A stretch of DNA of 64,000 bases from assembly GCA_963753245.1 (NCBI GenBank), contig CAVWBK010000002.1:558001-622000 (forward strand), read 5' to 3'. The translations under genes were made by a program, and so were the position numbers. The DNA is from VRUE01 sp963753245 (GTDB lineage: Bacteria > Actinomycetota > Thermoleophilia > Solirubrobacterales > 70-9). This document shows positions 16,259 to 24,026 of the stretch, in pieces; the first letter of the stretch is position 1, and every line of letters starts with the position of its first letter. The notes beneath the pieces were generated by a model that saw nothing but the letters and a program-made list of their open reading frames with translations, had not been told where the DNA came from and did not search any database.

Positions 16259-17089
16259 ATGCGCGTGATCGACGTCATGCATCTCGGGCGCCCGCACGTG
16301 ATCGGCTGCTGGGAGGTCGAGGGCGCGCTGGTGGATCCCGGCCCGCAGTCCTCGATCGACACCCTGCTGGCGGCGATCGCAGATCACCCGCCCCGAGCCC
16401 TGCTGCTCACCCACATCCACCTAGACCATGCGGCGGCGACCGGGGCCTTGGTGCGACGCTGGCCGGGGCTTGAGGTCTACGTTCACGAGCGCGGAGCCCC
16501 CCACCTGATCGACCCCAGCAAGCTGCTCGCCAGCGCCGAGCGCCTCTACGGCGATCAGATGGAGCGCCTCTGGGGCGAGATCCTCCCGGTTCCCGAGGCC
16601 AATGTCAGGCCGCTGAGCGGCGGTGAGATGGTGCTCGGTATGCGCGTCGCCTACACCCCGGGCCACGCCTCTCATCACGTCTGCTTCCTGCACGAGGACA
16701 GCGGCACCGCCTTCGTCGGCGACGTCGCCGCCGTCCTCATCCCAAACACGAACCTGATCGTTCCCCCCACCCCACCGCCCGACATCGACATCGAGACCTG
16801 GGAGGACTCGATCGGAATCGTCGAGGGCTGGCGCCCCGAGCGACTGGCGGTGACCCACTTCGGTCAGATCGACCACCCGGCCGAGCACCTCGCCCTCGTG
16901 CGCGAACGGCTTCGCGAGGAGGCGAGGCTGGCCCACGAGCTCGACGAGCTCGCCTACGAGCGAAACCACCGCGCCCGGGTCGCCGCGGCCGCGGCGAGCG
17001 AGGAGGCCGCGGCGGAGCTGATCCAGTGTGTGCCACCGCAGTATCAGTGGCGCGGGCTCGACCGCTACTGGCGCAAGCGCGGCGGGTAG
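16259..17089 (+). CDS. Metallo-beta-lactamase fold hydrolase
   Basis: A 276-residue MBL-fold hydrolase with the dinuclear zinc motif LTHIHLDHAAA, a later TPGHASHHVCF and FVGDVAAVLIP, and VTHFGQIDHP near the end of the fold. Past about residue 215 an added alpha-helical tail (LAHELDELAYERNHR, alanine- and glutamate-rich) precedes the C-terminal YWRKRGG. Substrate unknown; the glyoxalase-II/quorum-lactonase-like class is one possibility. It follows the SDR gene closely, and its 3' end overlaps the converging gene at 17065 by 25 bases. Confidence 0.8.
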   Translation: MRVIDVMHLGRPHVIGCWEVEGALVDPGPQSSIDTLLAAIADHPPRALLLTHIHLDHAAATGALVRRWPGLEVYVHERGAPHLIDPSKLLASAERLYGDQMERLWGEILPVPEANVRPLSGGEMVLGMRVAYTPGHASHHVCFLHEDSGTAFVGDVAAVLIPNTNLIVPPTPPPDIDIETWEDSIGIVEGWRPERLAVTHFGQIDHPAEHLALVRERLREEARLAHELDELAYERNHRARVAAAAASEEAAAELIQCVPPQYQWRGLDRYWRKRGG

Positions 17090-17799
17090 GTCCGCCCGTC
17101 ATAGAGCCGTCGGTGGCCGAGGCGCCCGGGCAGCCTCACCACCAGCGGCGGCTCGATTAGCCTCCTGCAGTTGGAGATCCCGGGCGGCGGGGGTTCGAGC
17201 CAAATCGTGATCGCGAGCTTGCGCCCGACCTCGGTGAACTCCGGCCTCTGCGCCATCGCGTCCAGGCTTTGGCCGCCGGTGCATCCGTCTCCCGCCAACT
17301 CGACCCGAACTCGTCTCGTGCCCGGCGCCAGCCGCTGCCCTGGTGCCAGGGTCCAAGCGCTCGCCACCAGGCCTTCCCGAACCGTGCGCGGAACGCAGTA
17401 GTCGGGCAGACCGGCCGGCGCCCACTTGCCGTTGATCAGTTCGAAGGAGAGCCAGAGCGGTCCTTGGGGAAGTCTGCCGTCGGCGAACTCGGCCCGCGTT
17501 TCGCTGGTGATGACCAACCGCCAGAAATGCTTCGGGATCGAGGGGTTGGCTTCCAGGTAGGCGCGCAGCGCGAGTTCCGCCGCGCCCAAGCCGGTCGCGG
17601 CTTCGGTCGGGCCATCAAAGGCCGCCACCGGGTCGAAGCTCAGGCCTCCGCAACTGACCGGATGCGGCCAGCCGGGCCATTCGCTCACCGCCGGATCGGG
17701 TCCCTGCGGATAGGTGATGCTGAAGCCGGCCTGCGCGCTCGTGGCGAAGGCGAGCGCGAGCGCCGCGGCCGTGAACCAGACAATCGCCGCGCGCCGCAT
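17065..17799 (-). CDS. Secreted protein of unknown function
   Basis: A 244-residue protein with a clear signal peptide (MRRAAIVWFTAAALALAFATSA, cleavage near AQAGF). The mature part has six or so cysteines, consistent with disulfide-stabilised export, and segments such as HFWRLVITSETRAEF and LWLSFELINGKWA that suggest a beta-sheet fold. No family is recognised. The gene is 13 bases downstream of dapL on the same strand, so it may be read through from dapL, but the products look functionally unrelated. Its 3' end overlaps the converging hydrolase gene. Confidence 0.75.
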   Translation of the reverse strand: MRRAAIVWFTAAALALAFATSAQAGFSITYPQGPDPAVSEWPGWPHPVSCGGLSFDPVAAFDGPTEAATGLGAAELALRAYLEANPSIPKHFWRLVITSETRAEFADGRLPQGPLWLSFELINGKWAPAGLPDYCVPRTVREGLVASAWTLAPGQRLAPGTRRVRVELAGDGCTGGQSLDAMAQRPEFTEVGRKLAITIWLEPPPPGISNCRRLIEPPLVVRLPGRLGHRRLYDGRTYPPRLRQ

Positions 17800-17812
17800 G
17801 GCGCAAGAGTAG

Positions 17813-18982
17813 CTAGGCGAGGTGCTTGCGCATCCGCTCGACGGCCTCTGAGATGCGCTCGTCGGGAGTCGTCAAGGAGATCCGGAAGAAGCCCTCGCCA
17901 CTTGGCCCATACATCGAGCCCGGCGAGACGATCACGGCCGCCTCCTCGAGGACGAGCTCGGCAAATGAGGTCGAGGTGTGCCCCGCGGGGACCGGTGCCC
18001 AGACGTAGATCGTTCCCTTGGCCGCGCTGACCTCGACGCCGATCTCGCGCAGAGCAGCGAGGACGAGGTCGCGGCGGCGAGCATAGGTCTCGTTCATTCG
18101 CTGAAGCGGCCCGGCCGGGCCGCGCAGGGCGGCGACGCCGGCCATCTGCACCGCCTCAAAGAGACCGGAATCGACGTTGGTCTTCAGCCGCCAGTAGGTC
18201 TCGATCGCCTCGGCGTTGCCGAGGATTGCCGCACAGCGCCAGCCGGTCATGTTGTAGCCCTTGGAGAGCGAAAAGACCTCGACCCCGACCTCCCTGGCAC
18301 CCGGGGTGGCAAGAAAGCTGGGCGCCACGTAGCCGTCGTAGGTGGTCTCCGAGTAGGCGTTGTCGTGAACGAGGAGGATCTCGTGCTCGCGAGCGAAGGA
18401 GACCGCCAGCTCAAAGAACCCCTCGGGAACGATCGCGCCGGTCGGGTTGTTGGGGAAATTGAGGAACATCAGCCGCGACCTGGCGGCGACATCGGCGGGG
18501 ACCGCACTCAGGTCGGGGGCGAATCCGAGCTCAGGAACCAACGGCAGAAGCTGCGGGCTGGCCCCGGCAAGGATCGGGCCGCCGGTGTAGACCGGGTAGC
18601 CGGGATCGGAGGCCAGCGCGAAATCACCGGGGTCAAGGAAGGCAAAGCAGAGGTTGTAGATGCACTCCTTGGCACCGATTGCCGGAATCACCTCGGCGTC
18701 GAGATCGATCTCGACCGCGAAGCGATCTCGGTAGAAATCGGCAAAGGCTTGGCGAAACTCCGCCCGCCCGCGATTGCTCGGGTACTTCTGATTGCCCGGC
18801 TCAGCGACCGCCTCCTGCATCGCGGCGACGATGTGGGGGTAGGTGGGCTCGTCGGGGTCGCCGATCCCGAGGCTGATCACGTCGATGCCCGAGGCGCGCT
18901 TATCGGCGACCCGTCGCTCGAGCTCGGCGAACATGTAGGGCGGCATTGCCTCCAGACGCTTGGACGGATCTGTGATTCCCAT
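17813..18982 (-). CDS. dapL: LL-diaminopimelate aminotransferase-like PLP enzyme
   Basis: A 389-residue fold-type I aminotransferase resembling LL-DAP aminotransferase, which converts tetrahydrodipicolinate directly to LL-diaminopimelate. Motifs: MPPYMFAELERRV, VISLGIGDPDEPT, FPNNPTGAI, the PLP lysine in SLSKGYNMTGWR, and the C-terminal FFRISLTTPDERI. dapF lies directly upstream on the same strand and dapA/dapB are also in this window, while no succinylase-route genes are present; that context supports DapL over a generic aspartate-type aminotransferase, though the latter remains possible. A secreted protein gene follows downstream. Confidence 0.82.
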   Translation of the reverse strand: MGITDPSKRLEAMPPYMFAELERRVADKRASGIDVISLGIGDPDEPTYPHIVAAMQEAVAEPGNQKYPSNRGRAEFRQAFADFYRDRFAVEIDLDAEVIPAIGAKECIYNLCFAFLDPGDFALASDPGYPVYTGGPILAGASPQLLPLVPELGFAPDLSAVPADVAARSRLMFLNFPNNPTGAIVPEGFFELAVSFAREHEILLVHDNAYSETTYDGYVAPSFLATPGAREVGVEVFSLSKGYNMTGWRCAAILGNAEAIETYWRLKTNVDSGLFEAVQMAGVAALRGPAGPLQRMNETYARRRDLVLAALREIGVEVSAAKGTIYVWAPVPAGHTSTSFAELVLEEAAVIVSPGSMYGPSGEGFFRISLTTPDERISEAVERMRKHLA

Positions 18983-19020
18983 CGGCGTCGCAATCTATCG
19001 GCCCGCCGGGGGCGAGGGCT

Positions 19021-19863
19021 TCAGTCCTGGGTGCTCAGGGCCTCGATCAGCTCCGCGCTCGCCTCACCACTGTAAACGGGCTCAGCCCAGCCCGTCAGCC
19101 GCACCTCGAGTTGCTCGGAGATCGCGACCTCAAGCTCACCGCCGTCGAGCTCTACCGTGATCGGACTCAGCGCACCGCGCAAGAAGGCGCTGAGCGCCGC
19201 GCCACTGGCCCCGGTGCCCGAAGAGAGCGTCTCCCCCACCCCGCGCTCGAAGATCCGCGCCCGAACCCGGCTCTCCTCGACCGCGAAAAAGGAGACATTG
19301 GTTCGGTTCGGGAACAGCGGGTGGGCTTCGATCTCGGGGCCGATCAGCTCGAGGTCAAGTTCCTCCAGCTCTGCGCCGACCTCGATCGCGCACTGGGGGT
19401 TGCCGATCGAGACGTGCTGAAATGACCACTCTCGCCCCGCCGCGCTCAGTTTGCCGCTGCCATCGGCGGGACCGCCGGGGAAGTCCTTCGAGGAGGTCGA
19501 GGCGACGCCCATCTCAACCGTGCAGGTCAAATCGGAGAGAATCGTGGGCACGATCGGCCCGGCGGGAGTGCTGATCGCAAAGCTCTCCTCCTCGGTCCAG
19601 TGGTGACGGCGCAGATAGAGGATCGCCTCGCGAGCACCGTTACCGGAGAGCTCGGCCTCCGATCCGTCGGGGTTGAAGATCCTCAGATCGGCAACGAACT
19701 GGGGGTCCTCGCTGCGGGCGAGCAACAGGATCCCGTCGGCGCCGATCCCAAAGTGCGGGTCGCAGAGCCAGCGGATCCGCGCCTCGTTGAGCGCCCAGGG
19801 AAGTTCATCGGCCTCGAGGATCAGGTAGTCGTTGCCCAGGGCCTGCCACTTCTCGAACCTCAC
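19021..19863 (-). CDS. dapF: Diaminopimelate epimerase with both catalytic cysteines replaced by serine
   Basis: A 280-residue member of the DapF fold, expected to interconvert LL- and meso-diaminopimelate for peptidoglycan and lysine. The family features are clear: KWQALGNDYLILE, PHFGIGADGILL, FNPDGSEAELSGNGA, NPQCAIEV, NRTNVSFF and ERGVGETLSSGTGAS. The two residues that act as acid and base in characterised enzymes are cysteines, in MCGNG and ACGTGA. Here they are serines: S73 (codon TCC at 19645-19647) and S215 (TCG at 19219-19221). Everything else is conserved, so a serine-based or altered mechanism is possible. It sits 38 bases upstream of dapL. Confidence 0.85.
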   Translation of the reverse strand: MRFEKWQALGNDYLILEADELPWALNEARIRWLCDPHFGIGADGILLLARSEDPQFVADLRIFNPDGSEAELSGNGAREAILYLRRHHWTEEESFAISTPAGPIVPTILSDLTCTVEMGVASTSSKDFPGGPADGSGKLSAAGREWSFQHVSIGNPQCAIEVGAELEELDLELIGPEIEAHPLFPNRTNVSFFAVEESRVRARIFERGVGETLSSGTGASGAALSAFLRGALSPITVELDGGELEVAISEQLEVRLTGWAEPVYSGEASAELIEALSTQD

Positions 19864-19874
19864 ACCCCCACCCC

Positions 19875-21290
19875 TTACCCGGCCCCGGCCATCGCCGGTG
19901 ACCGTTCGCGCAGACGAACCCGCAATCCCCTTGGGCTCATCGTGAAGCCGAAGAGCTCGGTGACCGCTCCCGCCGAGGTGTCCAGCTCAAGCTCAAAGTT
20001 GCGCGCGATCATCGCCATCGCCGTCTTTGCCTCAAGGAAGGCGAGGTTTCGTCCCGGACAAAATCGCGGGCCGGCGCCGAAGGCGAGGAAGGCCTTCTGG
20101 TCGGGGGCATCGCCGTCCTCCTCAAGCCAGCGCTCGGGATCGAAGTTCTCGCCGCCTGGCACCGAGTTGAGCCCGGCGAGTCGGGTGAGCAGCAGGAGCC
20201 GCGTCCCGGCGGGTATATGGGTGCCCGCCACCTCGGTGTCAGCGAGCGGCTCGACCCCGGAAACCGGGGCAACCGCCTTCAGCCGCATCGACTCGCGCAG
20301 CACCGCTTCGCCGTAGCGGAACTCCTCGACGAGCTCATACTCGGCCGGCCAGAGCTCGGCACCGAGAAGCGCAGCGGCCTCCTCGGCCCATCGCGCCTGA
20401 ATCTCGGGCCTGCTCGCCAACAGCCAGATCGTCCAGGCCATCGTGTGAGAGGTCGTGTCCTCGCCGGCGAGCAAGAGCGTGAAGACGTTGGCGAAGATCT
20501 CCTCGTCACTGAAGGACCCGTCCTTTTCCTGGGCGGCGATCATGCCCTCGAGGAAGTTCTCCGGCTCATCGCGCAACTCGGGCCGGGCCACGATCCGCGC
20601 TCTGGTCTGCTCCATGAAGGAATCAACCGACTTGCGGATCTCCACCAGGGAGCGCTCGAGGGCGCGGTCGGCCGGCAGCTTCAGCCAGCGCCAGTAGGGC
20701 ACCAGGGCGACCAGGCGTCGTGAGCCCATCTCAAAGACACGGTGCAGATGGGCCTGGAGCTCGACCTCGCCACGCTCGAGCGTGTTGAGGTCATGGCCGA
20801 ATGCCAGTGCGGAGGTGACGTCTACGGTGAATGAGCTGAGCAGCTCGCCGATCTCGACGCTGGCAGCTTTGCTTGCCGCGGCGGAAAGCCGTCGGTGGAG
20901 TCGATCGGTGCAGGTTGCGATCACCTCGAAATAACGCTGCAGGTGATTGCTGTTCAGAGCCGTGACGGCCAGCCTCCGCTGGTGGCGCCAATCGGCCCCC
21001 TCGGCAGCAAAGACACCGACCGCACCGAACATTTCCTCAGTATTGGCCCGCACCTCGCGCCAGCGCCGGTAACCGTCCGGTCGCTCGCGCAGGATCGCAT
21101 TGATCTCCCCGCTGTCACCGACTCCGACGAATTGGCGGCGTCCGATCTGAAAGCGAAAAATCGGGCCATAGCGCCGACACCATCGCTCGCCGATCAGGTG
21201 CAGGCGCTCAGCGTGCACCTGATGGACGTTGCCGAGCAGCGGAAGCCCGGTCGGACCAGGCAGATCTGAGATCGAGCGCGTCGCCGCCAT
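19875..21290 (-). CDS. Cytochrome P450
   Basis: A 471-residue soluble P450 monooxygenase. Landmarks: proline-rich start DLPGPTGLPLLGN, C-helix WRHQRR, I-helix oxygen-activation motif LLLAGEDTTSH, K-helix ESMRLKA (ExxR), and the haem-binding loop FGAGPRFCPGRNLAF with the thiolate ligand C411. No redox partner (ferredoxin or reductase) is encoded nearby. It is embedded in a housekeeping run between dapF and miaA, 12-14 bases from each, so it is probably expressed with them; the substrate is unknown. The N-terminus lacks a membrane anchor. Confidence 0.92.
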   Translation of the reverse strand: MAATRSISDLPGPTGLPLLGNVHQVHAERLHLIGERWCRRYGPIFRFQIGRRQFVGVGDSGEINAILRERPDGYRRWREVRANTEEMFGAVGVFAAEGADWRHQRRLAVTALNSNHLQRYFEVIATCTDRLHRRLSAAASKAASVEIGELLSSFTVDVTSALAFGHDLNTLERGEVELQAHLHRVFEMGSRRLVALVPYWRWLKLPADRALERSLVEIRKSVDSFMEQTRARIVARPELRDEPENFLEGMIAAQEKDGSFSDEEIFANVFTLLLAGEDTTSHTMAWTIWLLASRPEIQARWAEEAAALLGAELWPAEYELVEEFRYGEAVLRESMRLKAVAPVSGVEPLADTEVAGTHIPAGTRLLLLTRLAGLNSVPGGENFDPERWLEEDGDAPDQKAFLAFGAGPRFCPGRNLAFLEAKTAMAMIARNFELELDTSAGAVTELFGFTMSPRGLRVRLRERSPAMAGAG

Positions 21291-21303
21291 CGGTGCGAGT
21301 GTC

Positions 21304-22050
21304 TCAGATGCTTGGGCGACCCGGGTCTGCTCGGGCCGCGATCTCGGCGCCGATCTCCGCGTCCCCGCGCCCGGTGCGGTCGATCCGGTTCAGGTTCGGA
21401 ATCTTGCGCATCCAGGTCAGCTGCCGACGGGCATAGTTGCGAGAGCGCCTCTTCAGCCTCTCGGTGTCTCCACTGAGCAGCTCATCGAAGCCAAGCGCCT
21501 TGCGCGCGGTGCGCGAGGGTCCCGCGGCCTCGGCGATCAGCACCTCCTGCCGGGCGCCGGAAGCGACGATCGCCTCGGTCCGGGCGTCGATTCGCTGATA
21601 GAGCAAGTCACGGTCCATGTCGAGACCAAAGATCGTGGTCGGATGGCGGGTATCGGGGGCCCAGAGCTCGGAGTCCTCTGAGCCCGGGTCCGCCTTGACC
21701 AACGAGAGCTCGGCGATCGCCGCGCGCAGGTAAAGACCCGTACCCCCGACGATGATTGGCCGCCGCCCGGCGGCAAGCGCGGCATCAATCTCGTTGTGGG
21801 CCGCGCGCATGTAATCGCCAACCGAGAACGGCTCGGTCACCGAGACGAAGCCGATCAGCCGGTGCTCCAGCGCCTTGCGCTGCTCGGGGCTGGCGACCCC
21901 GGTCAGCCGCTCGAGCCCGGCGTAGACCTGCAGTGCATCGCAGGAGATCGCGATCGGCTCCTCCCCATCTCTGCGCAGCTCTTGAGCGACCGCGACCGCG
22001 ACCGCTGTCTTGCCGACCCCGGTCGGCCCGAATATCGCGATCAGGTTCAG
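21304..22050 (-). CDS. miaA: tRNA dimethylallyltransferase with CTG start and internal deletion
   Basis: MiaA adds a dimethylallyl group to A37 of tRNAs reading UNN codons; MiaB then methylthiolates it. From a CTG at 22050 (CTGA overlap with the miaB stop) 248 residues are encoded: P-loop IFGPTGVGKTAVAVA, then SCDALQVYAGL, GGTGLYLRAAI, FGLDMDRDLLYQRIDAR and NYARRQLTWMRKIP. The first canonical start, GTG at 21840, would delete the P-loop, so CTG initiation is inferred. Between SLVKADPGSEDSE and LWAPDTRHPT roughly 45-50 residues present in typical MiaA (the DxxR..RALE region) are missing. Typical length is near 300. Confidence 0.8.
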   Translation of the reverse strand: MNLIAIFGPTGVGKTAVAVAVAQELRRDGEEPIAISCDALQVYAGLERLTGVASPEQRKALEHRLIGFVSVTEPFSVGDYMRAAHNEIDAALAAGRRPIIVGGTGLYLRAAIAELSLVKADPGSEDSELWAPDTRHPTTIFGLDMDRDLLYQRIDARTEAIVASGARQEVLIAEAAGPSRTARKALGFDELLSGDTERLKRRSRNYARRQLTWMRKIPNLNRIDRTGRGDAEIGAEIAARADPGRPSI

Positions 22051-23366
22051 GGGACCCGGGAGAGCAGCTTCTCGACCCCGAGCAGGCTCTGCGAGGTCGC
22101 CTTGAGGATCTCGACATCGACCAGCTCGCCCGGCGCGGCGGTCCCTTCAAAGTTGACCGCCTTGTTGTGTGCGGTGCGCCCGCGCAGGCGCGTGGGGTCG
22201 GTGCGACTGGTGCCCTCGACCAGGACCTCCATCGCCCGCCCGACGAAGCGCTGGGATCTTTCCGCCGCCCGTCGCTGCACGAGTTCGACCAGAAGTTCCA
22301 TCCGCTCGCGCTTGAGCTGGTGTGGCACCTGACCCTCCATCGTCGCTGCCTCGGTTTCCCGGCGGGGCGAAAAGACAAATGTGAAGGCCGCGTCATAGCC
22401 GACCTCCTCGACGACCTCGAGCGTCTGCTCGAAGTCAGCCTCGCCCTCCCCGGGGAAGCCGACGATGATGTCGGTCGTCAGTGAGCAATCGGGGACGAGC
22501 TCGCGGATCAGGGCGACCCGATCCATATAGCGGTGGCGGTCATATGTCCGTCGCATGCGCTTGAGGACCGCACTGGAGCCCGACTGCAGTGGCAGGTGGA
22601 TATGCGGGCAGAGGGCCGGCAGCTCGGCGTGGGCGCGGATCACATCCTCCTTCATGTCCTTGGGATGGGGGCTCGTGTAGCGGATGCGCTCGATTCCCTC
22701 CACCGCATCGACCTGGGCGAGCAACTGCGAGAACCCGAGCCGGGTTTCGAGCGGCAGATCGCGACCGTAACTATTGACGTTTTGTCCGAGCAGGGTCAGC
22801 TCGCGCACGCCATCGCCAGCCAGCGCCTCGGCCTCGGCGATCAGCTCCTCGGGATCACGGCTCACCTCGCGCCCGCGGGTCGAGGGGACGATGCAATAAG
22901 AGCAGCGGCAATTGCAGCCCTGGGAAATCTGCAGCCATCCCTGGAAACGACGCTCGCGACGGGTCGGCAGATGACCGGAGAAGTCCTCGAACTCGAAATA
23001 TCCCTGCGCGCTGAGACGATCTGAGTTGAGGAACTCGGCCAGCTTGTGGATCTGCCCTGGACCGAATGCGACATCGACGAAGGGGAAGCGGCGAAAGACC
23101 TCGTCCTTGACTGACTGCGCCCAACAACCGCCGACCCCGACCAGCCGCTCGGGATCTTCGGACTTCAGCCGCTTCGCCTCGCCGAGGTGCCCGATCAGAC
23201 GGTTGTCGGCAGACTCGCGGATCGAGCAGGTGTTGAAGAGGATCAGATCGGCCTGCTCGCGGCTCGTGGCAGCCTGGTAGCCGAGCGACTCGAGCATTCC
23301 CTGCATGCGCTCGGAGTCGTGCACGTTCATCTGACAGCCGAACGTGGTGACGTGGTAGGTGGGCAT
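22047..23366 (-). CDS. miaB: tRNA-2-methylthio-N6-dimethylallyladenosine synthase
   Basis: A 439-residue radical SAM methylthiotransferase acting on i6A37 of tRNA after MiaA. The N-terminal domain has the three auxiliary-cluster cysteines C11 (TFGCQMN), C47 (NTCSIRE) and C81 (GGCWAQ). The radical SAM motif CxxxCxxC is C151, C155, C158 in QGCNCRCSYCIVPSTRG, and a TRAM domain is at the C-terminus (about 375-439). All cluster ligands are present. It starts at ATG 23366, and its stop overlaps the CTG start of miaA, so the two tRNA-modification genes are coupled. Confidence 0.95.
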   Translation of the reverse strand: MPTYHVTTFGCQMNVHDSERMQGMLESLGYQAATSREQADLILFNTCSIRESADNRLIGHLGEAKRLKSEDPERLVGVGGCWAQSVKDEVFRRFPFVDVAFGPGQIHKLAEFLNSDRLSAQGYFEFEDFSGHLPTRRERRFQGWLQISQGCNCRCSYCIVPSTRGREVSRDPEELIAEAEALAGDGVRELTLLGQNVNSYGRDLPLETRLGFSQLLAQVDAVEGIERIRYTSPHPKDMKEDVIRAHAELPALCPHIHLPLQSGSSAVLKRMRRTYDRHRYMDRVALIRELVPDCSLTTDIIVGFPGEGEADFEQTLEVVEEVGYDAAFTFVFSPRRETEAATMEGQVPHQLKRERMELLVELVQRRAAERSQRFVGRAMEVLVEGTSRTDPTRLRGRTAHNKAVNFEGTAAPGELVDVEILKATSQSLLGVEKLLSRVP

Positions 23367-23378
23367 CCCCCACCGAGG

Positions 23379-23978
23379 CTACTTGACTACGAGCGTCCCT
23401 TCCATGCCCGCTTCGGCATGGCCGGGCACCGTGCAGAGAAAGGTGTAGGTGCCGGGAGCAAGTTCGGCGCTCACCGAGGTCTTGCCTTCACTGACCGTTT
23501 CCGAGACGGCGATCAGTTCACCGTTTTTCTCGATCCCAATGTCATGTTCAATCGCCGCCGGGTTTGTCATGTTGATCATCACCTTGCCCGGTTTACTGGT
23601 CAGCGATTTTTTGTTGAAGGCAAGTTCCGTGGGTGAGGCCGCCAGCGCCAGGGTGCCGCCCGGCCCCTTGGGCTTGGCGGCGGCCGAGCTTTCCCCCCCG
23701 CCGGCTTCGCCTCCACTGGCCCCCGAGGGCGATTCCGACTCCTTCTTTTCGATTTCTTCGCCCGCCGAAGTGTTCTCCGCTGCGCGCGCCTTTTCCTCAT
23801 TCTGGCCGTTGCGGATCGCGAAGGTGATGGCGGAAGCGGCGACGAGGAAAAAGCAGAGGAAGATCGCCGGCCCGTAGCGTCCCGGGAAGGACTCAAAACG
23901 TAGACCGACAAAACTCGTCGTCACCGCCATCGCGGCCAGCAGGCCGCCCAATATGTAGAAGATCGTCGCGTCGCTCAT
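23379..23978 (-). CDS. Membrane-anchored blue-copper (cupredoxin) protein
   Basis: A 199-residue protein with two N-terminal transmembrane helices (about 6-24 and 35-55), a charged and glycine/serine-rich linker (60-108) and a plastocyanin-like domain. The type I copper ligands are visible: H145 in AIEHDIGIE, then C182, H187 and M192 in FLCTVPGHAEAGM. It probably shuttles electrons at the outer face of the membrane, for example to a terminal oxidase, though no oxidase genes are nearby. It lies downstream of recA behind a GC-rich hairpin and 12 bases upstream of miaB. Confidence 0.88.
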   Translation of the reverse strand: MSDATIFYILGGLLAAMAVTTSFVGLRFESFPGRYGPAIFLCFFLVAASAITFAIRNGQNEEKARAAENTSAGEEIEKKESESPSGASGGEAGGGESSAAAKPKGPGGTLALAASPTELAFNKKSLTSKPGKVMINMTNPAAIEHDIGIEKNGELIAVSETVSEGKTSVSAELAPGTYTFLCTVPGHAEAGMEGTLVVK

Positions 23979-23997
23979 GCGCGCGGCATCCTATCCA

Positions 23998-24026
23998 CTG
24001 ACGGCGGTCGGACCGACCGCCGTCAG
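23998..24026 (-). terminator. Strong GC hairpin at the recA 3' end
   Basis: A 14-bp perfect inverted repeat (arms CTGACGGCGGTCGG and CCGACCGCCGTCAG around one base) that covers the recA stop codon (24023-24025). It is not followed by a T-run, so it may be an imperfect terminator, a Rho-assisted site or an mRNA 3'-end stabiliser separating recA from the cupredoxin gene. Confidence 0.5.
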
